Assembly (NCBI GenBank): GCA_947572405.1
Contig: CANPBV010000011.1
Span: forward strand, 1 to 22,573
Direction of reading: 5' to 3'
DNA length: 22,573 bases
DNA from: an uncultured Mycoplasmatota bacterium
GTDB lineage: Bacteria > Bacillota_I > Bacilli_A > RF39 > UBA660
Below the pieces are notes generated by a model. That model was given only the letters and a program-made list of their open reading frames with translations. It made no database searches and was not told where the DNA came from. Shown in pieces: positions 14,683 through 21,629 of the stretch. Made by a program: the position numbers and the translations under genes. The first letter of the stretch is position 1. Each line of letters opens with the position of its first letter.

Positions 14683-14712
14683 AGTATATCATATTATGAA
14701 AAATGTTTGCAA
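14683..14712 (-). promoter_or_regulatory. Promoter of the secreted-peptide operon
   Basis: On the minus strand TTGCAA (14712-14707), an 18-base spacer and TATACT (14688-14683) with an extended TGA. The remaining stretch 14713-14944 to the restriction gene shows no convincing gene, hairpin terminator or repeat. Confidence 0.6.
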
Positions 14713-14944
14713 ATTTTAAGGAAAAAATTAAGGTCCTCCATAAATAACAAAGATGTCAAATTGAAAGAATATGACAATATATAAACAGATTGGTCTTCCA
14801 GCGTGAATTCTATAACATTGTCAAAAAAATAGCTATGAAAAATATTCATCTTTGATGATAGAAACATTTTATCCTAGCCAAAATATCATTTGAGATAATA
14901 CATTTTAGTGCATACCCTGACACTATTTCAAAGGTTACGATTTA

Positions 14945-15303
14945 CTATAAAACTTTATAGATCTGATAAATCTCTTGTAGGGTGATACTTCTCCCTAATA
15001 TAGAACATATTTCTTGTTCTCTGGATAGAAAAAGTTTCGAAATCATTTGTTGTACAGCTTCTTTTTTCCCATAATGAATTTGATTATGGCAGTTACTGCA
15101 TAAAGAAAAGATATTCTGTTCTCTATCAAGACTAACCCCAAAGTAATCTGTCATTGACATTGGTATTAAATGATGTGGCTCCATATAAAGGGAAGATCCA
15201 TTTCTCCGAAGAAATGAGGCATGTGTTGGATCCATTTCACAACAGTTTCCAGCAAGTTTCAATGCACGTTTCGCCACTTTAAGATCACGCAAATATGTAG
15301 TTT
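14945..15303 (-). CDS. HNH endonuclease domain, C-terminal part of a frameshifted restriction enzyme
   Basis: About 119 residues holding the catalytic half of an HNH restriction enzyme. After the frameshift the frame reads ETTYLRDLKVAKRALKLAGN, the usual lead-in of the family. The HNH core follows: Cys near the start (NCCEMDP), YMEPHHLIPMS with the first His pair, LDREQNIFSLCSNCHNQIH with the Asn, the CxxC zinc pair and the last His. There is no independent start with a ribosome-binding site; the first TTG at 15292 is inside the family-conserved stretch. The frame connects to the upstream winged-helix part only if the G run at 15304-15310 has eight G instead of seven. It can be expressed only after slippage or a tract-length change. 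Confidence 0.82.
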
Positions 15304-15801
15304 CCCCCCCACCAATCGATTCAAAACTGGTCCTTTTGGAATTGGCTTATTTGACAGAATTGTCAAAGGAACTTCCTGAATATCTTCAGTTTGGGATAAC
15401 TGTTCTAATAAGATTTGATCCGCTGTAAATTCTGGTTGCATTCGTTCATGAACAAGTTTTTGATAAAAATTTACAGTAAAACATGCTGTATCCTCCAATG
15501 ATATGTTCCTTAACTTCTCAATTAAAAAATTAACATGTTCTTTCCCCTTCTGCGTAATTTTCCAAAATCCTTGTACGCCATGTTGCATATAACCTTTCTC
15601 AACTAGATGTTGGCGCTCATAAGAAAAATCATTTCGCCAAGCCATTTCTTTTCTTGTTGTACGAGAAACATCATTTTGATCATTTTTATACCAATATCCA
15701 TTTTCTTGAATATGTTGTAATACATTCTTTCTTCGGCTTCCTCCATCTAATTCAATCAAAGAATATAGCAATACTAACTCTTTTTGTTCTTGTTGATTCA
15801 T
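15259..15801 (-). CDS. Winged-helix N-terminal part of the HNH restriction enzyme, frameshifted
   Basis: About 180 residues; the useful part ends at the G7 run. An N-terminal winged-helix domain (~1-95: QQEQKELVLLYSLIELDGGS; HLVEKGYMQHGVQGFWKITQKG) resembles the DNA-binding half of Mrr-N/HNH restriction enzymes. A helical linker leads to PVLNRLVGG. Past the run the frame turns into nonsense (KLHICVILKWRNVH) and stops. The ATG at 15801 overlaps the methylase stop as ATGA. A GTG at 15807, with AAGGAAGGTGATT at ideal distance, is an equally good start. As it stands only a nuclease-less DNA-binding fragment would be made. The intact gene would give about 300 residues. Confidence 0.8.
   Translation of the reverse strand: MNQQEQKELVLLYSLIELDGGSRRKNVLQHIQENGYWYKNDQNDVSRTTRKEMAWRNDFSYERQHLVEKGYMQHGVQGFWKITQKGKEHVNFLIEKLRNISLEDTACFTVNFYQKLVHERMQPEFTADQILLEQLSQTEDIQEVPLTILSNKPIPKGPVLNRLVGGKLHICVILKWRNVH
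15304..15310 (-). repeat. G7 homopolymer run at the frameshift
   Basis: Seven consecutive G on the coding strand, directly at the point where the restriction enzyme changes frame. Eight G would join the winged-helix and HNH parts into one frame (LVGG followed by ETTYLRD). This may be a slippage-prone phase switch, a fixed inactivating deletion, or a read error in a homopolymer. Confidence 0.7.
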
Positions 15802-17810
15802 ATGCACTGAAAATCACCTTCCTTATTTTGAATACATAGAATTGGATAAGTAATATATTGTTGAATCAAAAGTTGTTCAAATTCTTTGAATAATCGCTTC
15901 TGTAATTCATCGGAACATCGTTCTTGAAATTGAAAAATTTCAAATAGTGTATTACCAATTTTCTTTTGCATTTTTTCATCAGGAAAATAAAAAGCAATTT
16001 TTGAAAGTTTCTTATTATCAATACTCGAATATGTCGTATATACAGTAGAGACCTTTTCTACTTCCCAACGATAAATTTCACTACGAAAATAACAAGAAGC
16101 ATAAAATGGATTTACAACATGTTCTGCCTTTGGACGCAACCGTTTTATAAAACCACTATAGACTGCAGCATAATCTTTTAACGCAATACAACAACAAGCC
16201 AACTCCTTTATCGTTTCACTTGTCCTATTTAAAAGTACATCACCAGATCTTATCCCATACTTTATTTTTTCCTCCTCCGTCACTTCTACAGAGGCTGAAA
16301 AATGATTGCTCATATAAGGAGAATGTATCACTGTTTTTACATCTAACAATGGAAAGCCTTTATTAAAAAAATCCTTACTCTTTGTTACTCCACCAAATAC
16401 ATCATATATTTCAAGCAAAAACATCTTATTCCAAGAATTTGCTACCTCCACATTTTTCCATGATGTTATAAGAGATAAGATATCTCCATTAATAGGTAAC
16501 AAAGAAAGTTGGTTTATAATTTTTATCAGTTTTTCATACCCTTTTCGAATCTCAAATGGCTTAGGTCTTGAAACATTCAAATACAAATTAGGACTGAGTA
16601 AAAATTCATTTTGTTTTATGGTTTCTAACGAAGCAATTCCATACCACTCTTTATAGACATGTAAATTCCCCTTTCTGTGATCATTCACTAAATTCCTTAA
16701 CTGGTCAATATGAATGGGCATAATCTCCTTTTTTATTGCTGGCACCATATGTGTAGCATCAATAAAGAGTATTTCGCCACTTTCCCTATCAGCATTTGTA
16801 AGTACCCAAATACAACACGGAACTGTTGTTGAATAAAACAATCCTGGTGGGAGAGTAATAATTGCTTCAATCAAATGATTTTGTATCATAGCGTGACGGA
16901 TATCAGCCTCTCTACTTGTTTGTGCAGTCAACGTCCCGTTTGGCAAAAGTACAACGGCTCGCCCATTTAAACTCAGGTGACTAAGAATGTGTTGAATCCA
17001 CGCAAAATTAGCATTTGAACGTGGCGGAATACCAAACATCCACCTATCATCAGAAAAAATACTATTATCTTCAAACCAATTTGCGCTATTAAATGGTGGA
17101 TTTGCAATAATATAATCAAACATTTCATTTTTATGCTGATCATTTAACAAAGTATTTGCAAACGTTTTTCCTAAATTGATGTGTTTTTCATGAAATATAA
17201 AATTCATTTGACAGAGATGATAAAATTGTTCATCTAAAGCTTGACCATACAATTTTACGTTTTGATCACTATACATTTCAGTAGCGAGTAACAGTATTCC
17301 ACTTCCACAACAAGGATCATACACTTTCCCATAATCTATGTTTAGGAGGGCCACCAAGCATTGAGCAATACCTTTTGGAGTATAAAAATCTCCCGATGAC
17401 GACGAACATTTAGTCAGTTTTCCTTGTAGATAGTTTTCATAAATCAAAGCACATGACATATTCATATTAGATACATTTGACAATAAGTCAATCAACGGTT
17501 CTAAAAGCTTTTCTTCAACATTCTGCTTTTCTATTTTTTCTATCAAATCATGCACAAAAGGAAACGAAGCCTCAACCGACATTAAAGCTTTCACAATAGA
17601 AGCTACATAGTTTCCCTCCTGTTTGGTTAATACCATATCCCATAAAGATTGTCTTACCTGTGTGTCATCATTCGTAGTGAAAAAAGGCATCGAAAAATCA
17701 TTATTCTGTGATAATTGACAAATCAGTAACAAGCTAACAAATAAATTGTTGTCCATATGTTTACAAAGTTGTTCCACTTTTCTTTGAATTGTAATATAAT
17801 TCATTTCCAT
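15798..17810 (-). CDS. N6-adenine DNA methyltransferase fused to an HsdS-type specificity domain
   Basis: 670 residues. After an N-terminal helical region (~1-135) comes a type I HsdM-like core: GDFYTPKGIAQ (~141-151), the AdoMet loop VYDPCCGSG (~164-172), the catalytic NPPF motif in FDYIIANPPFN, and LLPNGTLTAQ. From about 445 a single target-recognition domain of HsdS type follows (FGGVTKSKDFFNKGFPLLDVK; SGDVLLNRTSE; SSIDNKKLSKIAFYFP). One chain thus recognises DNA and methylates adenine with AdoMet. ATG codons at 17813 and 17810 are both possible; AGGAG is 4 and 7 bases away. It overlaps the HNH restriction gene by ATGA. By eye the locus is less AT-rich than its flanks, which hints at horizontal transfer. 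Confidence 0.92.
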   Translation of the reverse strand: MEMNYITIQRKVEQLCKHMDNNLFVSLLLICQLSQNNDFSMPFFTTNDDTQVRQSLWDMVLTKQEGNYVASIVKALMSVEASFPFVHDLIEKIEKQNVEEKLLEPLIDLLSNVSNMNMSCALIYENYLQGKLTKCSSSSGDFYTPKGIAQCLVALLNIDYGKVYDPCCGSGILLLATEMYSDQNVKLYGQALDEQFYHLCQMNFIFHEKHINLGKTFANTLLNDQHKNEMFDYIIANPPFNSANWFEDNSIFSDDRWMFGIPPRSNANFAWIQHILSHLSLNGRAVVLLPNGTLTAQTSREADIRHAMIQNHLIEAIITLPPGLFYSTTVPCCIWVLTNADRESGEILFIDATHMVPAIKKEIMPIHIDQLRNLVNDHRKGNLHVYKEWYGIASLETIKQNEFLLSPNLYLNVSRPKPFEIRKGYEKLIKIINQLSLLPINGDILSLITSWKNVEVANSWNKMFLLEIYDVFGGVTKSKDFFNKGFPLLDVKTVIHSPYMSNHFSASVEVTEEEKIKYGIRSGDVLLNRTSETIKELACCCIALKDYAAVYSGFIKRLRPKAEHVVNPFYASCYFRSEIYRWEVEKVSTVYTTYSSIDNKKLSKIAFYFPDEKMQKKIGNTLFEIFQFQERCSDELQKRLFKEFEQLLIQQYITYPILCIQNKEGDFQCI

Positions 17811-17928
17811 CATATAGCTCCTATCCCCACAGCTCTTAAAAGAAACACTTCTTTCATATTTGGATATAAAATAATATCATTCTAAATAAAGATTAATTTT
17901 AAAAATGCTTCTTCCTAAAAATTTTGTG

Positions 17929-18123
17929 TCATTTGTTATATATATTATACATAAAATATGGCATTTCCGCAATTCTCATAATCCAATATTGATCAGTCAA
18001 CTCATCGTTTTTATTTATAGCTATCTATTAGAATTTTCTTGTATTTTTTGTTCTCTTTTAGATAAACCCATAATTCCAACCATTAAGTCAATATCGAATT
18101 CAAGGCCATAAATTTTTTTTCAA
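17929..18123 (-). pseudogene. Remains of a small gene before the restriction-modification locus
   Basis: A strong AGGAGG box (18136-18131) lies 7 bases before a TTG at 18123, but that frame stops after seven codons at an A8 run. With one A fewer, it would read MKKIYGLEFDIDLMVG and on through SKREQKIQENSNR to a TAG at 18021. Just past that, the next frame encodes NDELTDQYWIMRIAEMPYFM and stops at 17931. Together they look like one ~65-residue gene with two frameshifts. Family not recognised; it may have been a small control protein of the restriction locus (inference). The rest of 17814-18272 shows only the inverted repeat, the terminator of YxeA and a possible extended -10 (TGATATTAT) near 17870. 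Confidence 0.4.
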
Positions 18124-18155
18124 TGAAATCCCTCCTACATGGGAAGAACTATATC

Positions 18156-18173
18156 TATATCATATTCGATATA
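18156..18173 (-). promoter_or_regulatory. Inverted repeat upstream of the small broken gene
   Basis: TATATC-N6-GATATA, a perfect 6-bp inverted repeat about 20 bases upstream of the AGGAGG box, within a series of GATAT elements. Possible operator; AT-rich chance is not excluded. Confidence 0.3.
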
Positions 18174-18239
18174 TCACATAAAAAAAAGTGTTCTTACCCC
18201 TCCCTATATCTCTCTACAAAAGTATTATAAATCCATACA

Positions 18240-18265
18240 CAAAAAAACAGATGTAAAAATCTGTT
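18240..18265 (-). terminator. Terminator of the Yxd/YxeA operon
   Basis: A 7-bp perfect stem AACAGAT/ATCTGTT with a 6-base loop followed by seven U on the minus strand, 8 bases after the yxeA-like stop codon. Confidence 0.85.
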
Positions 18266-18272
18266 CTTATCA

Positions 18273-18596
18273 TCAATACTTTTCTTGGACCTTTTTAGGA
18301 AGTTCCTCATACTTTACTTCTCTCCAGGAATGAACGCCCAAAATTCGTACTTCCAATTCTAAAAAAGCAGTATCTCGAAGTTGCCTACTCGTTTTAAACT
18401 TTAGTTTCTTTTTCTTTCCTTTTTCATCATAAGAAACTAGTTCATATTCATGTTCTTTTGCTGATAACTTTTCAATCTTCGTATTATCAATTCTTGTATA
18501 GTAAAGCTTATCATAACTTTCCATATAGAAAAATACGCAACCACAAAGAACGATAAACAAAATAGTCCCCATCATAATTACAAATTTTTCTTTCAT
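18273..18596 (-). CDS. yxeA: YxeA family (DUF1093) exported protein
   Basis: 107 residues. An N-terminal membrane anchor or signal segment covers ~5-25 (FVIMMGTILFIVLCGCVFFY). The YxeA domain follows with its YYTRID start, YELVSYDEKGKKKKLKFKTS core and the conserved end LGVHSWREVKYEELPKKVQEKY. The family is small, exported and of unknown function. In B. subtilis yxeA is the last gene after yxdLM of a peptide-sensing module, and here it also ends the operon after the same permease type, right before a terminator. A Cys inside the hydrophobic stretch (LCGC) could be a lipobox, but its spacing is not classic. The start ATG has a weak GAAGTGA box that overlaps the end of the 29-residue peptide gene. 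Confidence 0.88.
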   Translation of the reverse strand: MKEKFVIMMGTILFIVLCGCVFFYMESYDKLYYTRIDNTKIEKLSAKEHEYELVSYDEKGKKKKLKFKTSRQLRDTAFLELEVRILGVHSWREVKYEELPKKVQEKY

Positions 18597-18599
18597 ACT

Positions 18600-18689
18600 T
18601 CACTTCTTTCTAAACTCTGCAATTACTAAAAATAACAAAAATAGTAATATAAATGGACCTAAAACTGGTATCCAAAAATCTTCTATCAC
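18600..18689 (-). CDS. 29-residue single-span membrane peptide
   Basis: A short frame between the permease and YxeA genes. A GTG at 18689, with GAGGAA about 9 bases upstream, opens a 29-residue peptide: an acidic start MIEDFW, a ~19-residue hydrophobic helix (VLGPFILLFLLFLVIA) and a basic end EFRKK. The charge pattern favours an N-out/C-in membrane span. The stop TGA is 3 bases before the yxeA ATG, so coupling is likely. It has the look of a small ABC-transporter-associated membrane protein; no family was recognised and there is no direct proof of translation. Confidence 0.5.
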   Translation of the reverse strand: MIEDFWIPVLGPFILLFLLFLVIAEFRKK

Positions 18690-18716
18690 TTCTATTATTT
18701 CCTCAATTTGAAAATA

Positions 18717-20786
18717 TCATATTTTTTCTCGAATCATATTCTTACTGCAAAAATAAGTTAATAAGAAATATCCTCCATAAATAGCAACTATAAATGTAGC
18801 TGTCATTATAATAGAAGGCAACAATTCATCACTTCCAAATACAGATAACAGACGGTTACAGAATAAGATACCAAAGATCGAATGTATCATGGCAAGCAAT
18901 AATGGAAATAAGAAGAAAATCCCAATTTGTCTAAACAATGCTTGATGAAGCATTTTATCATCTACTCCAATTCTCTTTAAACATATAAAACGATCTTTAT
19001 TATCTGTACTTTCTGATAATTCTTTTAAAGCAAGTATTGCTGCACTACTAATTAAAAAAATAATCCCTAAATATAGTCCAATAAAAGTTACCATAGCTCC
19101 TAATCCAACACTTGTCTCATATAACTTTATCTTGGTACTTCCTTTTAAAGTTGTCATAAGAGAATATGGATGATTTTCTAACTCTGTCGTGATATGTTCT
19201 TCAATCTGCTTTTTTTCTACTTCTCCATTCGCTTTATAATTTGCGCTCATCATACTAATTAATATTCTTTCTTCATTTAAAGCTTTATCTGGTAAAATAA
19301 AGAAACCTGAATTTGAATGGGTACTATTCATAAACAAAAATCCATCTTTACATTTTTCATATTTTGGATAGTATTTCTCATTTTTTATCACAATTGGAAC
19401 ATTTCTTTTTAGTGCTTCATTTCGTATCACTGCCAATTCTTTATAATCAGCCACGATAATGTACTCATCATCTTTTAATGTATATTCTTCTAGTCCAAAA
19501 AGACGCGCCATACGATTATAATCACTCAATTTGATAAAGTATTCTTCTGTATCATAAGTCATAAATGGAAATTTTTTATAAACTTCCTCATAATAACTTC
19601 CTAATGTATCTTGAAGCGTTAACCCAATATCATAAATATCTAGTTCCACAATATCTCTCAAATTTGTTTCAATATCAAAATCTAAAAATGTTAATGTTTC
19701 ACGTAAAGAAATATTAGAGTCAGCAATCATATTTGGGTCATATCTTGTAGAACCCTCTACCTGTTCTTCCCTAAGATAACGAGTTTTCATAAATTGAACA
19801 TCCATTGGTACCAAAGTTTTTAGATTTGCTGTCATAGAATTTTTAATGGATAAAGCAGAAGATAAAACGCAAATGGTAATAAATAGCATCAAGCAAATAA
19901 TCGACATGGAAAATACAGTAGTATTAATTTTGCTACTAATTTGTCTTAATGTGAAACTATTCAAAGCTTTATAGTAGAATTTTTTCATGTGTGTAACAAG
20001 TATCAAAAGTAAACCAGATAAAGACCAAAATAACAAAAACGTAGAAAGTGTTCCTAAAATAATTGGCAAAAAGATATCTGATGCGTTGGATAGTTCTTCA
20101 AATCCTATCGTAACAAGGTAATAAGCATACCCTAACATACCAGCACCAACCATAAATAATAAGGTACAGAAAATTGGATTTTTGAGTTTCACTTGTTCAC
20201 TTCTTTTACTTCCATGCAATAAATCAATTAATTTACACTTACTAACATTAATCGTATTGAATATCATCACAAGAAGATACATAATTCCAAAGTAAATTAA
20301 AGTTTTAATACAAGCACTATTAGAAAATGTAAAAGTAAACTCGGTTAAATCTGCTTCAAACATATTTGCTACTAACAAACTCATAAATTGAGAAATTAAA
20401 ACACCTACAAGTAAACCCACTATCAAAGATAATAATCCAATGAAAAATGTTTCAAAAAATAAAATCATAGAAATTTTTCGCTTACTCATTCCGAGTGTCA
20501 AATAAATACCAAATTCTTTATTTCTTCGTTTCATTAAAAATCTAGAAGCATAAATAATTAGAAAACCTAGAATGAAAGAAACAAATACACTCACTCCAGA
20601 TAACATATTAATCATTAATTTTATAAGTTCTCTTGTGTCTCTTGTTACATCTAGTAGTATTGTTTGACTATCAATCGCATTAAAAACATAAAAGATGGCA
20701 ACTCCAAGAATGAGCGTAAAAAAATAAATCGTATAATCTTTAAAACTTTTTTTAATATTTTTAAGTGATAATTTAAAGAGCATCAT
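18717..20786 (-). CDS. BceB/YxdM-type FtsX permease of a peptide-resistance ABC transporter
   Basis: 689 residues with the Bce-type plan of ten membrane helices. An FtsX segment follows helix 2 (RRNKEFGIYLTLGMSKRKI). A large extracellular domain of about 240 residues (~330-570) lies between helices 7 and 8, the site for binding peptide antibiotics or their lipid II cycle targets in this family. The final helices (IGLYLGIIFLISSAAILALK onward) complete it. The transporter detects or removes bacitracin- or defensin-like peptides and passes its activity signal to a BceS-type kinase. The ATG at 20786 lies inside the end of the ATPase gene (14-base overlap) with GGAGGGG 6 bases upstream. Best context match is yxdM; the ligand is unknown. 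Confidence 0.93.
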   Translation of the reverse strand: MMLFKLSLKNIKKSFKDYTIYFFTLILGVAIFYVFNAIDSQTILLDVTRDTRELIKLMINMLSGVSVFVSFILGFLIIYASRFLMKRRNKEFGIYLTLGMSKRKISMILFFETFFIGLLSLIVGLLVGVLISQFMSLLVANMFEADLTEFTFTFSNSACIKTLIYFGIMYLLVMIFNTINVSKCKLIDLLHGSKRSEQVKLKNPIFCTLLFMVGAGMLGYAYYLVTIGFEELSNASDIFLPIILGTLSTFLLFWSLSGLLLILVTHMKKFYYKALNSFTLRQISSKINTTVFSMSIICLMLFITICVLSSALSIKNSMTANLKTLVPMDVQFMKTRYLREEQVEGSTRYDPNMIADSNISLRETLTFLDFDIETNLRDIVELDIYDIGLTLQDTLGSYYEEVYKKFPFMTYDTEEYFIKLSDYNRMARLFGLEEYTLKDDEYIIVADYKELAVIRNEALKRNVPIVIKNEKYYPKYEKCKDGFLFMNSTHSNSGFFILPDKALNEERILISMMSANYKANGEVEKKQIEEHITTELENHPYSLMTTLKGSTKIKLYETSVGLGAMVTFIGLYLGIIFLISSAAILALKELSESTDNKDRFICLKRIGVDDKMLHQALFRQIGIFFLFPLLLAMIHSIFGILFCNRLLSVFGSDELLPSIIMTATFIVAIYGGYFLLTYFCSKNMIREKI

Positions 20787-21540
20787 TCAAATCCCCTCCA
20801 AGGAGAGTTACAACATCAATAATTTTATCAAAAAATTCTTTTCTAGTATTATCTCCTCTTTCAAATTCATTAAATACTTTTCCATCTTTTATAAAAATGA
20901 CTCTTTTCGCATAACTTGCTGTAAAAGCATCATGAGTAACCATCAAAATGGTGGCATCTAAAGCTGCATTTAAGTGGTTAAATCTTTCCAATAACATTTT
21001 TGCTGACTTTGAATCAAGGGCTCCTGTTGGTTCATCTGCTAATACAAGTTTTGGATTCGTGATAATTGCTCTAGCAGATGCGACTCGTTGCTTTTGTCCT
21101 CCACTCATTTGATAGGGATATTTATTTAACACATTTTTGATATCTAATTCTTCTGCAGCTTTTTTAATGCGTGCATCAATTTCTTTTACTTTCACATTTT
21201 GAATAGAGAGCGCTAAAGCAATATTTTCATAGGCAGTCAAAGTATCTAGTAAATTAAAATCTTGAAAGATAAATCCTAGTTCTTCTCTTCTAAAACGATT
21301 TAAGGAAGAACCTTTTAATTTTGTAATATCTTCACCCCCTACATAAATATGACCACTTGTTACTCGGTCTATGGTAGAAATACAATTTAGAAGGGTCGTT
21401 TTCCCACTTCCACTTGCTCCCATAATCGCGACAAATTCCCCTTTCTCTACAGAAAATGATAGATTATCAATCGCTTTGGTAAGTGATGACCTACTACCAT
21501 AATATTTTTCAATTTTATCAATTTTTAAAATTGGTTCCAT
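20773..21540 (-). CDS. BceA/YxdL-type ABC transporter ATPase
   Basis: 255-residue cytoplasmic ATPase partner of the following permease. Shows Walker A GASGSGKTT (~41-49), the Q-loop FIFQDFN, the signature MSGGQKQR, Walker B LVLADEPTGALD and the switch His in VTHD. The family powers detoxification of, and signalling about, cell-wall-active peptides. The ATG at 21540 has AAAGGAG 7 bases upstream. Its 5' region contains a BceR-type inverted repeat (21608-21629), so expression probably answers to the response regulator encoded outside the right edge. Confidence 0.95.
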   Translation of the reverse strand: MEPILKIDKIEKYYGSRSSLTKAIDNLSFSVEKGEFVAIMGASGSGKTTLLNCISTIDRVTSGHIYVGGEDITKLKGSSLNRFRREELGFIFQDFNLLDTLTAYENIALALSIQNVKVKEIDARIKKAAEELDIKNVLNKYPYQMSGGQKQRVASARAIITNPKLVLADEPTGALDSKSAKMLLERFNHLNAALDATILMVTHDAFTASYAKRVIFIKDGKVFNEFERGDNTRKEFFDKIIDVVTLLGGDLNDAL

Positions 21541-21607
21541 AATATAACTCCTTTCACAATCATCATAAAATAAATAATTCTTTTTGTCGTTTGTTTTATC
21601 TTACAAA

Positions 21608-21629
21608 AACCTTACAAAACTGTAAGGTT
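21608..21629 (-). promoter_or_regulatory. BceR-type response-regulator box upstream of the transporter genes
   Basis: Perfect 9-bp inverted repeat AACCTTACA-N4-TGTAAGGTT. Its core TTACA-N4-TGTAA equals the TNACA-N4-TGTAA consensus described for BceR-like regulators of Firmicute peptide-resistance modules. It overlaps the kinase stop codon and lies 68 bases before the ATPase start. Candidate -10 elements downstream are TATGAT at 21567-21562 (with ACGACA as -35) or TAAGAT nearer the box; I cannot choose between them. Confidence 0.75.

Noticed and set aside
14713..14944. Possible remnant gene (about 47 open codons without a start) downstream of the HNH gene
   Set aside because: No start, no ribosome-binding site and no recognisable motif; left as intergenic.
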